From assembly GCA_030016465.1 (NCBI GenBank), contig JASEJL010000047.1:1-6485 (forward strand): a DNA stretch of 6,485 nucleotides, given 5' to 3'. Numbering within the stretch: position 1 is the stretch's first letter; every line of letters begins with the position of its first letter. The notes below the pieces were generated by a model that worked only from the letters and a program-made list of their open reading frames with translations, was not told the origin of the DNA and did no database searches. The translations under genes and the position numbers were made by a program. This stretch comes from Patescibacteria group bacterium. Its GTDB lineage: Bacteria > Patescibacteriota > Minisyncoccia > Minisyncoccales > DG-74-1. Positions 1 to 5,732 of this stretch are shown piece after piece.

Positions 1-174
1 TCCGCCGTGTGAAGGCTATAAAGCCGTAGATTGCGAAAACGAGCCCATATCTGCCGTAGATAGACCGGCATCTATTGCAAAAAGAATCCCGGTTTTTACA
101 TGCCGTTGTCATGCACTCTGGTTTGTGGCGCAAACATGAGTGCTTCTCCTCATACGGAAAAGGGATGATAGCAA
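1..174. other. Left-edge sequence, no gene decided
   Basis: Two opposite readings stay open here and I cannot choose between them. On the plus strand, frame 2 is open from the window edge to a stop at 137-139 and could be a C-terminal tail of about 45 residues. On the minus strand, an ATG at 112-110 opens a frame running off the left edge. It has a CxxC pair followed by a hydrophobic stretch, and could be the start of a small membrane protein. Neither has a convincing ribosome binding site or recognisable domain. A 9-base direct repeat (GCCGTAGAT at 23-31 and 53-61) is present and has no assigned role. Confidence 0.25.
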
Positions 175-207
175 GTGATGCACCTGGCTAAACCTCAAGG
201 GCATGAA

Positions 208-506
208 ATGTTTCAGGCTATCATTACCATTGATAGAATACTTCACGAGCCTGTCCGTCTCGCAATCATGGCATTTCTGTATACTGTGCAACAAGCGGAT
301 TTTAGCTTGCTCAAGAGATATATTGGGCTATCTCAGGGGAACCTCTCCTCCCATCTACGAAGGCTAGAGAAGGAAGGCTATATTAAGATTGAGAAGGGTT
401 TGTGACTCGTCACCCCAATACGGTAATTCACATTACAGAGGCAGGACACCGTGCCTATGAGGGATACCGAGTGCATATGGGACAGTTTTTACGAGATTTT
501 CAATAG
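208..506 (+). pseudogene. Winged-helix transcriptional regulator, frameshifted
   Basis: This encodes a small winged-helix DNA-binding protein of the MarR/ArsR-like type, about 99 residues when the frame is restored, which is the usual size for single-domain regulators of this kind. The N-terminal part reads DRILHEPVRLAIMAFLY, then a recognition-helix region with GNLSSHLRRLEKEGYI, as in family members. The frame stops at 403-405, but the missing wing and C-terminal helix continue in the next frame from about 402 to the stop at 504-506 (HITEAGHRAYEGYR). One extra T in the run at 399-401 would join the halves. I prefer ATG 208, with AAGGG at 197-201; GTG 175 or ATG 178 would add about 10 residues with no family match. 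The break may be real decay or a sequencing error. The regulated target is unknown. Confidence 0.8.
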
Positions 507-519
507 GAAGGATTTGATA

Positions 520-561
520 ATGATACCGTTATTAGCAGAGCCACCAACATTGTATCTATGA
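520..561 (+). CDS. 13-codon ORF coupled to the zinc-ribbon gene
   Basis: A GGAAGG ribosome binding site at 507-512 lies seven bases before ATG 520. The ORF encodes MIPLLAEPPTLYL and stops at TGA 559-561, overlapping the next gene's ATG in an ATGA arrangement. The spacing and overlap suggest translational coupling: ribosomes loaded here could restart on the zinc-ribbon gene, which has no ribosome binding site of its own. It may be a leader peptide. It may instead be the stump of a longer protein, formerly partner of the regulator just upstream, cut off where foreign DNA joined. The hydrophobic N-terminus would suit a truncated membrane protein. I do not recognise it. Confidence 0.35.
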   Translation: MIPLLAEPPTLYL

Positions 562-1061
562 GTGAGGGAGAAGGACGCTGTCCTCATTGCAGAAAAGGGA
601 TAATGAAATCCAAAATTGATGAGGAGCAACCAACCGGCGAGCGAATAATAAATACTTACTATTCATGCGGGCATTCATCAACCCAAAAACAACATATTCA
701 AATCTTGAACGAGACTGTCGAATTAGATGCATCACTCGGTACCAAATTAAAGAGTGCTTTAAAGGTACATGGTAAGCCAGCTCAAGTGGTTAAAGAAAAC
801 CTAAAGGGAGATGACATTGACAATCCATCAGAAAAGGTATTTAAAACGTATTACACTCTGCTAGATCCTATCACCCGAAAGGAAATGACAATCCAGACAG
901 TGATTTACGAATCCGGAAAACTGAAGCATGTCCATTGTAAGGTGTGTGGCAATGAGTGGAAAATCAACACCTCACCAGATCTAAAACAGAAATTTATCTG
1001 CGATTTGCCACAAAAGCGGAGGATTGTATGCTTACGCTGTGGATTGAACTTCGACGTATGA
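558..1061 (+). CDS. Two-site zinc-ribbon protein, function unknown
   Basis: This is a 167-residue soluble, mostly hydrophilic protein that I cannot assign to a named family. It has two separate cysteine clusters. The N-terminal one is C8-x2-C11 with C37 and H39 (CPHC, later SCGH). The C-terminal one is C127-x2-C130 with C158-x2-C161 (CKVC and CLRC), a classic zinc-ribbon pattern. Between them lies a charged segment of about 85 residues with no clear motif. ATG 558 is the only ATG that keeps the first CxxC, and upstream in this frame there is a stop at 516-518. No ribosome binding site precedes it, so expression probably depends on coupling to the short ORF ending at 561. Zinc ribbons of this type often bind nucleic acid or other proteins, but nothing here identifies the ligand. 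Confidence 0.85.
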   Translation: MSEGEGRCPHCRKGIMKSKIDEEQPTGERIINTYYSCGHSSTQKQHIQILNETVELDASLGTKLKSALKVHGKPAQVVKENLKGDDIDNPSEKVFKTYYTLLDPITRKEMTIQTVIYESGKLKHVHCKVCGNEWKINTSPDLKQKFICDLPQKRRIVCLRCGLNFDV

Positions 1062-1135
1062 CAGCGAACGATCCCTCATTTACTAAACCTCATGAAATAA
1101 AAATACCAATAAACGTCCTTTTGACATTTCCAGTA

Positions 1136-1145
1136 AATTATAAAT
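1136..1145 (+). promoter_or_regulatory. Archaeal TATA-like box for the membrane protein gene
   Basis: AATTATAAAT is centred about 32 bases before ATG 1172. An archaeal TATA box directs initiation about 25 bases downstream, so the transcript would have a leader of only a few bases, in keeping with the absence of a clear ribosome binding site. A second TTTATA at 1147-1152 is an alternative. Confidence 0.45.
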
Positions 1146-1171
1146 GTTTATACGTTGAATAGAGCCATTTA

Positions 1172-1504
1172 ATGGCACGTGAGCTTGAGAGATTCGCTGC
1201 AGGCATTATATCTCTTATTGTTCTCGGTATAATGTCAATAATCGGGCCGTTACTTGCATCGCTATACGCACTAGGTATGGCAATAATATCTCCCCTCTTA
1301 TTCATTAACCGACTTGAAAATACAGCAATAGGATTGCAGTGGCTGGGAGACTCTGTTCAACTCTATCAACAACTGATACCCAATCCGCCACTTTTCTTAG
1401 ATATTGCATTTCTTGGGCTGTTTCTAGCAGGTTTATGGATAGTACTGAACTATACGACAGTTATTGGGTGGATTGTATCCGTAATAATCGACTCCATTCG
1501 GTAA
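1172..1504 (+). CDS. Small membrane protein, function unknown
   Basis: This encodes a 110-residue hydrophobic protein. Residues about 8-45 form a long hydrophobic stretch that may be two closely packed membrane helices. A less hydrophobic segment follows (about 46-70, with a P-x-P-P turn near 70-73), then another membrane region at about 74-107. A short charged N-terminus (MARELER) precedes the first helix, and there is no cleavage site typical of a secreted protein. It follows the zinc-ribbon gene on the same strand after 110 bases with its own TATA-like box, so it need not share that transcript. It converges on the PNP-ARM gene, with only 34 bases between the stops. Small membrane proteins are common in defence islands, but I recognise no effector family here. 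Confidence 0.7.
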   Translation: MARELERFAAGIISLIVLGIMSIIGPLLASLYALGMAIISPLLFINRLENTAIGLQWLGDSVQLYQQLIPNPPLFLDIAFLGLFLAGLWIVLNYTTVIGWIVSVIIDSIR

Positions 1505-1538
1505 ACTGGAGATATATAACTTCAAAATTACATATTAC

Positions 1539-3563
1539 CTATTTTACACTTGTTGTTCCGGTAAGTAGATATGATAAAATTCTGCTTGCTTGATTTTTCA
1601 CTTGCTCGTTGGTACTACTCTCGCAATGTCTTAAAGGTTCAATAACATTAACATCAACGAATACCTCCTTCTTCCCCTTACCAATTATATTAGAGATGAC
1701 TGCTAACCCGAATATCTGAACATCAGGATCTTCCCTTGATAATAATTCGATTATTTTCTCCAAAGTTCCAGATTCTTTTAATTTACTAACTACAAACCCA
1801 ATATCATCTCTATCTGAACGAAGGACTATATCGTTTACAATTGATGCAGCTCCAGAACAAACAGCATACTTATCAGAAGACAGCCAATCAATTATATGTG
1901 GGAAAATATCAGTTTGTGCAACTTCCTGTGGCGATATTTTCTTAATCCCTTCTTGAAGGGACGATGCCAATTTCCATTTAAGCGACCAACTTTCATCCCC
2001 TTTGATAGTAAGGAGATACTCTTCAATTCCAGCCTTCTGAATAATGTGAACCAATAGTCGCTCAATGTCATCACCAGAGATGGCTCCATCGTCTTTTAAC
2101 TGTTCTTTCAAAACTGAAATAATGCCTGTGTCCATTAAATCGTTGAATATATCAGTAGTAATAAAATGCTCAATCGCTTGTATTGCCTTTCTCCTCACCT
2201 CCCGACTAGGACTCGGGATAAACTGATACAGTTTCTCAATTGCAGCTTCTCGAAGATCTGGATTTTGTTGGCTAATAGTTATGATTAAACTCAATAAATC
2301 AATAGAATGAAGAGCTTTTTTTGTGTTGTCCGAAATAGGTATCTTGTCTAATACCAATTTAGCTCCACCATTGTAGATTATATAGTTAAGAGTAACGCGA
2401 GATAGATCGACGATTTGTTCATCTGGATAAACCAAACATTCAAGTAACAGATCAATCAGGTTCCCGTCAACGGAATCTATAACGCCACAATGTTCGATAA
2501 TGCTCCGCAATGCTAAAAGCGAGTTGTATTTAATATCGTTTTTACCAGTTGAGACACACTTCATTAGGTGATGAGGAAGGCCAATGTCCAATGCTTTTTT
2601 TGCTCCAATAGGATTCACTAAATACGATACGATTTTACTCGTAGCCTCTAATCGAATCCTTCTTCGCTGATCTTCTAGTAAGGGTATTTGAGCTAAAAGA
2701 TCTTGCTTTAACTTTTCATCCTCTACTTGAGATACACTCTCTGTTGAAACGACTTCACCTTGATGAATAATTTCATCTTTTGGTTGCTTCTCTTCTCGTA
2801 TTATTCCGTAGGCTCTTAAAAGCTCAAAAGCAAAGGCTGCTGCATTTTCCGCTGCTTCCTTTTGCCAACCTTCGCCTTTAGTTGCGTCTTTATCATCGCA
2901 AAGATCAGATATACCACGTATAACGATAGCATCTATTTGTGGAGTTGTGTGAGCTGCAGTTAGGAAGCCATATCCTTCTTCTTCAACAGCAATCGCCCAA
3001 GGATATGATTTTAGACAATATTTGCTATATTCACTTGTTTTATCCTTGATCACTTTTTCACCAGATATTATATGGCCAATAATAGCATCAGGAGCGCGTT
3101 TTCTTGTTCCTGCAACTTCTGTAAGACGGTGAATCCAATTTTCTGTATGACATATATATTTCGAGTATTTCAGCAGTGTATGGGATGACCGCTGAACATG
3201 TATGGTTGGTGATATTTCTTCTTTCACTTTTCCATATTCAGCAGCAAAAACCTGATCAACAACGACTACGTCGCCTTTATTCACCTCTTTCAAGCCGCCT
3301 GCTATTCCAACGAATAACGCAACATCTGGGTGATAGGAGTGTAATAATTCCATTGTTGCAGTTGCTGTTTCTGGATTGTGTGCTCCAGCTTCTACGAAGA
3401 CGACCTCCAACAGACTATCGTTAAATATAAAATCTCCCATAAAATAACCGGATTCACGAAGCATACGAATATTTTTAAGGTGACTTCTAATCGCCTCCGA
3501 TTCCACCTTAAGTGCTGTTACTATTGCCACCTTTCCGATACATCGAGTGGGCATATCAACCAT
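1539..3563 (-). CDS. Nucleoside phosphorylase/nucleosidase domain fused to armadillo/HEAT repeats
   Basis: This 674-residue protein has two parts. Residues about 11-253 are a PNP/UDP-phosphorylase superfamily domain of the MTA/SAH-nucleosidase-like branch: KVAIVTALKVESE at 11-23, VGIAGGLK at 85-92, GD at 97-98, AVEEEGYGF at 192-200 and RGISD at 216-220. Aligned by motif with E. coli MTA/SAH nucleosidase, E21, E196 and D220 match Glu12, Glu174 and Asp197; E195 replaces the usual Met173. A charged linker follows to about 295, then repeated amphipathic helix pairs to the C-terminus, read as armadillo/HEAT repeats. Related PNP domains serve as antiviral effectors, some cleaving ATP; the repeats may sense a trigger (inference). 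No signal peptide or membrane segment is visible. ATG 3563 is the first ATG; ATG 3554 is possible, and a TTG at 3602 would add 13 residues unlike the family. Confidence 0.88.
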   Translation of the reverse strand: MVDMPTRCIGKVAIVTALKVESEAIRSHLKNIRMLRESGYFMGDFIFNDSLLEVVFVEAGAHNPETATATMELLHSYHPDVALFVGIAGGLKEVNKGDVVVVDQVFAAEYGKVKEEISPTIHVQRSSHTLLKYSKYICHTENWIHRLTEVAGTRKRAPDAIIGHIISGEKVIKDKTSEYSKYCLKSYPWAIAVEEEGYGFLTAAHTTPQIDAIVIRGISDLCDDKDATKGEGWQKEAAENAAAFAFELLRAYGIIREEKQPKDEIIHQGEVVSTESVSQVEDEKLKQDLLAQIPLLEDQRRRIRLEATSKIVSYLVNPIGAKKALDIGLPHHLMKCVSTGKNDIKYNSLLALRSIIEHCGVIDSVDGNLIDLLLECLVYPDEQIVDLSRVTLNYIIYNGGAKLVLDKIPISDNTKKALHSIDLLSLIITISQQNPDLREAAIEKLYQFIPSPSREVRRKAIQAIEHFITTDIFNDLMDTGIISVLKEQLKDDGAISGDDIERLLVHIIQKAGIEEYLLTIKGDESWSLKWKLASSLQEGIKKISPQEVAQTDIFPHIIDWLSSDKYAVCSGAASIVNDIVLRSDRDDIGFVVSKLKESGTLEKIIELLSREDPDVQIFGLAVISNIIGKGKKEVFVDVNVIEPLRHCESSTNEQVKNQASRILSYLLTGTTSVK

Positions 3564-3614
3564 ATCCGATAAAGCTAAATACGCACGGAAGTAGATAACC
3601 AATTCGAAAATCCA

Positions 3615-3621
3615 TTATAAA
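3615..3621 (-). promoter_or_regulatory. Possible internal TATA-like box before the PNP-ARM gene
   Basis: Read on the minus strand, TTTATAA lies just past the stop of the HEPN-like gene and about 55 bases before ATG 3563. Initiation 25 bases downstream would leave a leader of about 30 bases. It could give the PNP-ARM gene separate expression from the gene upstream. AT-rich matches of this length occur often by chance. Confidence 0.25.
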
Positions 3622-3622
3622 T

Positions 3623-4429
3623 TCAATCAAGAATATTTTCTAATTTTGGAGTGATACAATATTCTGAAGGCTCAGTCATCTTTGTTCTTCCCAAATCACT
3701 GAAATCGTAGATCGAAACACCAACAGAAGAATAAAAGTGTCTTATAAACTCTTCAGATCTTCTTATTGACCATGCGGCACATCCTGCACCGAGACATTTC
3801 TTGGGGAAAAATGCGTCTCCAGTTGATTTCATAAAAACATTCTCTGGAAATTTTCCCTTTAATTTCTCTGCCTTGTAACTGTTTTGGGGGTCTTCACTTG
3901 GCTGCCACTGAGGTTTATAATGTATCAATTCATTGCGTAAATCAATAAGATGCTGAAGATCGTATAGATCCTCGTTAATATCCATACCTGTGTCTTTTAT
4001 AATCCGAAAAGCAGCCATATATTTATATAATATTTTACTGGTAATTTCACTATCATTCCCTTTTTCTCCTTTCTTCCAATCTCCCTTTCCCCATTTTGTT
4101 AGTAATTTTTGAATTGTTTCATCAGGGATTGCATTAAAAGACTCTTTTCGGAATGAGTCCATACCCGCCATAATAAAGAATTCATTGATTGTAGCTTCGA
4201 GATAGGCAACAGATGTGACAACCGCGCCAATAGCATAGGCCTGATCACTAATGAATTCCTCCCCAGCAGGAGATCCTTCAATATACTTCTTCTCAATCTC
4301 TTCGCATTCTTTCGAAAAGAGAATAGCGCATCTCTTGTGCTGAATAGAATAACGGGTGAAGACTGAAGGCTTGGCGGTCGCACTACTCTTTGCCGAAACA
4401 CTGCCTTTAAGATATACAATGTTTCCCAT
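3623..4429 (-). CDS. HEPN-like protein, possible RNase partner of the PNP-ARM protein
   Basis: This 268-residue soluble protein has features of the HEPN superfamily, all-alpha proteins that are often RNases in toxin-antitoxin and abortive infection systems. A helix at about 66-86 reads AYLEATINEFF, matching the first core helix of many HEPN proteins. Later, DLRNELIHYKP at 163-173 supplies the R165-x4-H170 motif that forms the active site in catalytic members. The first 25 residues are rich in Ser, Ala and Lys and probably disordered. A tail from about 205 with C212 and C217 is outside the domain and unrecognised. ATG 4429 is the only good start, as upstream frames close quickly. It precedes the PNP-ARM gene on the same strand and the two probably form an operon. 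It could be a toxin, a regulator, or a non-catalytic scaffold. Confidence 0.65.
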   Translation of the reverse strand: MGNIVYLKGSVSAKSSATAKPSVFTRYSIQHKRCAILFSKECEEIEKKYIEGSPAGEEFISDQAYAIGAVVTSVAYLEATINEFFIMAGMDSFRKESFNAIPDETIQKLLTKWGKGDWKKGEKGNDSEITSKILYKYMAAFRIIKDTGMDINEDLYDLQHLIDLRNELIHYKPQWQPSEDPQNSYKAEKLKGKFPENVFMKSTGDAFFPKKCLGAGCAAWSIRRSEEFIRHFYSSVGVSIYDFSDLGRTKMTEPSEYCITPKLENILD

Positions 4430-4453
4430 AGTTAACTATCTAAAACATCTAGT

Positions 4454-4540
4454 TCATAACAATTTATTTATTATAGACCCATCACAGTCCAATTTAACTA
4501 GATCTTTATATCCATCAATTACGCAGCTCGCTAATTGCAT
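4454..4540 (-). CDS. 28-residue ORF with a strong ribosome binding site
   Basis: AGGTGAGG at 4556-4549 is a near-ideal archaeal ribosome binding site eight bases before ATG 4540. The ORF gives a 28-residue peptide beginning MQLASCVIDGYKDLVKLD and stops at 4456-4454, only 24 bases before the HEPN-like start. It lies 42 bases after the EVE gene stop. No other start in this block has such a signal, which argues that translation begins here. It could be a leader peptide, a small protein of the operon, or the beginning of a gene truncated by decay. I recognise no homologue. Confidence 0.45.
   Translation of the reverse strand: MQLASCVIDGYKDLVKLDCDGSIINKLL
4463..4476 (-). promoter_or_regulatory. 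Possible TATA-like box before the HEPN-like gene
   Basis: On the minus strand CTATAATAAATAAA is centred about 40 bases before ATG 4429. Initiation 25 bases downstream would leave a leader of about 15 bases with no ribosome binding site. It lies inside the 28-residue ORF, so either it is an internal promoter or the match is chance in AT-rich DNA. Confidence 0.35.
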
Positions 4541-4582
4541 ACCCTTTCCTCACCTATTGATTTGAGGGATTAAACTCAGTTT

Positions 4583-5042
4583 TCAAAGCTTATCATATGC
4601 ATTATCAATTTCTGTACGTATTCGCTTACCATCTTCTTCGTTGAAGGCTCTTGGTTCTGTTTTGAAAAAGAGTCCCCATCCCCCTTTGTTTGAATAATTC
4701 TTAGGAAAACTTAACTCTGTAAGGAGTGGTTGCAAGGGAATCCAGCTATCCTGGGGTAGCACAACCTTCATTTCTATGGGAATGCGACAGGGATAGATGT
4801 CTCCTTCAAAGCGTTCTGTTTCGTCATCGTATGATGGTCCATTGATTCTTGCATAGCCTGCAAATTTCTTTTCACCTTTGATATAGAATAAGATGAAATC
4901 CCCCGGTTGCATCTTCTGGACTTGTGACTGCTTTCTACGTTGTGACTGCTTTCTACGTGCATACCCCTCCGCTGTTGGGGGCACTGTTATAAAAGAAATC
5001 CCACGAAGTAGGGCTATGCGTTGAAGCCCAATATTGTACCAT
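4583..5042 (-). pseudogene. EVE/PUA-like domain protein, frameshifted near the N-terminus
   Basis: Restored, this is a single EVE domain of about 152 residues, the usual size. EVE domains are PUA-like folds related to YTH that bind modified bases in nucleic acid and recur in restriction and defence loci. The core reads MQPGDFILFYIKGEKKFAGYARI, the typical PGD-FY-FAG pattern, here split as MQPGDFILFYI then KGEKKFAGYARI. An ORF from ATG 5050 covers the core but has an N-terminus unlike EVE. ATG 5042 in another frame gives MVQYWASTHSPTSWDF, an EVE-like start with the YW pair, and stops at 4955-4953. Removing one G from the G4 run at 4967-4964 joins the two. An 18-base tandem duplication adds six residues just after the break. 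A TATA-like box supports a leaderless start at 5042. Decay and sequencing error are both possible. Confidence 0.72.
4922..4957 (-). repeat. Two perfect 18-base tandem copies inside the EVE gene
   Basis: The units 4922-4939 and 4940-4957 are identical (plus strand TTGTGACTGCTTTCTACG). Being six codons long, the repeat keeps the frame and doubles the peptide RRKQSQ in the segment leading into the EVE core. It looks like a recent slippage or unequal recombination event, since the copies have not diverged. Confidence 0.95.
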
Positions 5043-5060
5043 AATAACACGTTATTTCAA

Positions 5061-5070
5061 AAATATAATT
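5061..5070 (-). promoter_or_regulatory. TATA-like box for the EVE-led block
   Basis: On the minus strand AATTATATTT is centred about 24 bases before ATG 5042. This is close to the normal TATA-to-start distance, so a leaderless transcript is likely. It supports ATG 5042 over ATG 5050, whose distance of about 16 bases is too short. It is the likely promoter for the leftward block. Confidence 0.5.
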
Positions 5071-5255
5071 GTATTTCTAATTTTTATCTCCCAAGATTGG
5101 TTAGAAAAAGAGTGTCACGGATGTATTTCCTTACTTTATCATATGGAGCCGATGGCGGACTACATATTCCCACGCCGCACCACAGTCCAAACAGTGATGT
5201 ATGCTTGTTTTTATGGCGATATTCATATTTTCTGACCTGCATTGAAGAATTAAGC

Positions 5256-5266
5256 GAAATATTTAG
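5256..5266 (+). promoter_or_regulatory. TATA-like box for the GIY-YIG gene
   Basis: GAAATATTTAG, with an A-rich element just upstream that could serve as a BRE, is centred about 30 bases before ATG 5291. That again fits a leaderless or very short leader transcript, as no ribosome binding site precedes the start. Confidence 0.4.
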
Positions 5267-5290
5267 ATTTAATATCACGTATTGTTCAAT

Positions 5291-5725
5291 ATGAACATTC
5301 GAGAGGACATTTTAATAACCGGTTATCCATCAGACCGTCTCTATTCTTCTCTTTGTCAGAGTATTAACTCCATCTTATACTCAGATGTCGCAGGTTTCCG
5401 ATTCAAAAATCCTTATTATAAGGTTTATATTGGGTATACGAATAACCCAGAGAGAAGGTTTGGAGAGCATTTAGAGGATTATAATAAAACATTACCTCAA
5501 AACCCTGTGCTACCTACTCGGAAGGAAAAACGAGCAAAAAGACCAGATATCATGTATCTTTTGTATCAGACAAGTAGCAAGACTGTGAAAGGGATCGAAT
5601 ATGATTTAATTCGGGATTTTGAGGGTCACATAGTTAACGATCCTAAAGCCGGTGGGAAAGGGGCCATGGGCAAGCCCCCATATTACATATACCTGATTAT
5701 CATGCAGTATGTAAAGTTATATTAA
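5291..5725 (+). CDS. Compact GIY-YIG nuclease-like protein
   Basis: This 144-residue protein consists of little more than a GIY-YIG nuclease domain, a fold that cuts DNA in homing endonucleases, repair enzymes and some restriction enzymes. KVYIGYTNNPERRFGEHL at 44-61 holds the YIG half of the signature and the catalytic Arg (R55 or R56) followed by E59-H60. The metal-binding Glu fits E103 in GIEYDLIRDF, and N116 precedes a glycine-rich turn at 121-127, as in family members. The first half of the signature (GIY) is not recognisable; a variant strand near 34-38 may replace it. I chose ATG 5291 over the TTG at 5282, because of TATA spacing. It is divergent from the EVE gene and convergent with the small Cys protein, seven bases apart. 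No specificity domain is attached. Confidence 0.75.
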   Translation: MNIREDILITGYPSDRLYSSLCQSINSILYSDVAGFRFKNPYYKVYIGYTNNPERRFGEHLEDYNKTLPQNPVLPTRKEKRAKRPDIMYLLYQTSSKTVKGIEYDLIRDFEGHIVNDPKAGGKGAMGKPPYYIYLIIMQYVKLY

Positions 5726-5732
5726 AGAAAAT

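Larger units (their letters stand above)
5043..5290. other. Divergent intergenic region between EVE and GIY-YIG genes
   Basis: This interval of about 250 bases holds the two outward TATA-like boxes. ORFs cross it on both strands, but none shows a domain or a good start. One short minus-strand ORF (5226-5131, 31 codons) contains HCLDCGAAWEY, a zinc-ribbon-like phrase, without a ribosome binding site. It may be a remnant or chance. Confidence 0.4.

Noticed and set aside
1892..2089. Minus-strand ORF within the PNP-ARM gene
   Set aside because: It is in another frame of a well-supported coding region, as are the plus-strand ORFs at 3176-3424 and 3378-3572.
4356..4565. Plus-strand 69-codon ORF opposite the HEPN start
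   Set aside because: It is antisense to the HEPN gene and to the 28-residue ORF, with no ribosome site or recognisable domain.
5150..5195. GC-richer patch that might be a tRNA-like or attachment sequence
   Set aside because: No cloverleaf, T-loop signature or flanking repeat could be formed; only a five-base pairing with a large loop.
5034..5294. Open frames on both strands across the EVE to GIY-YIG gap
   Set aside because: They overlap real starts and promoters, and their compositions show no domain; the zinc-like phrase at 5226-5131 alone is too weak for a gene call.
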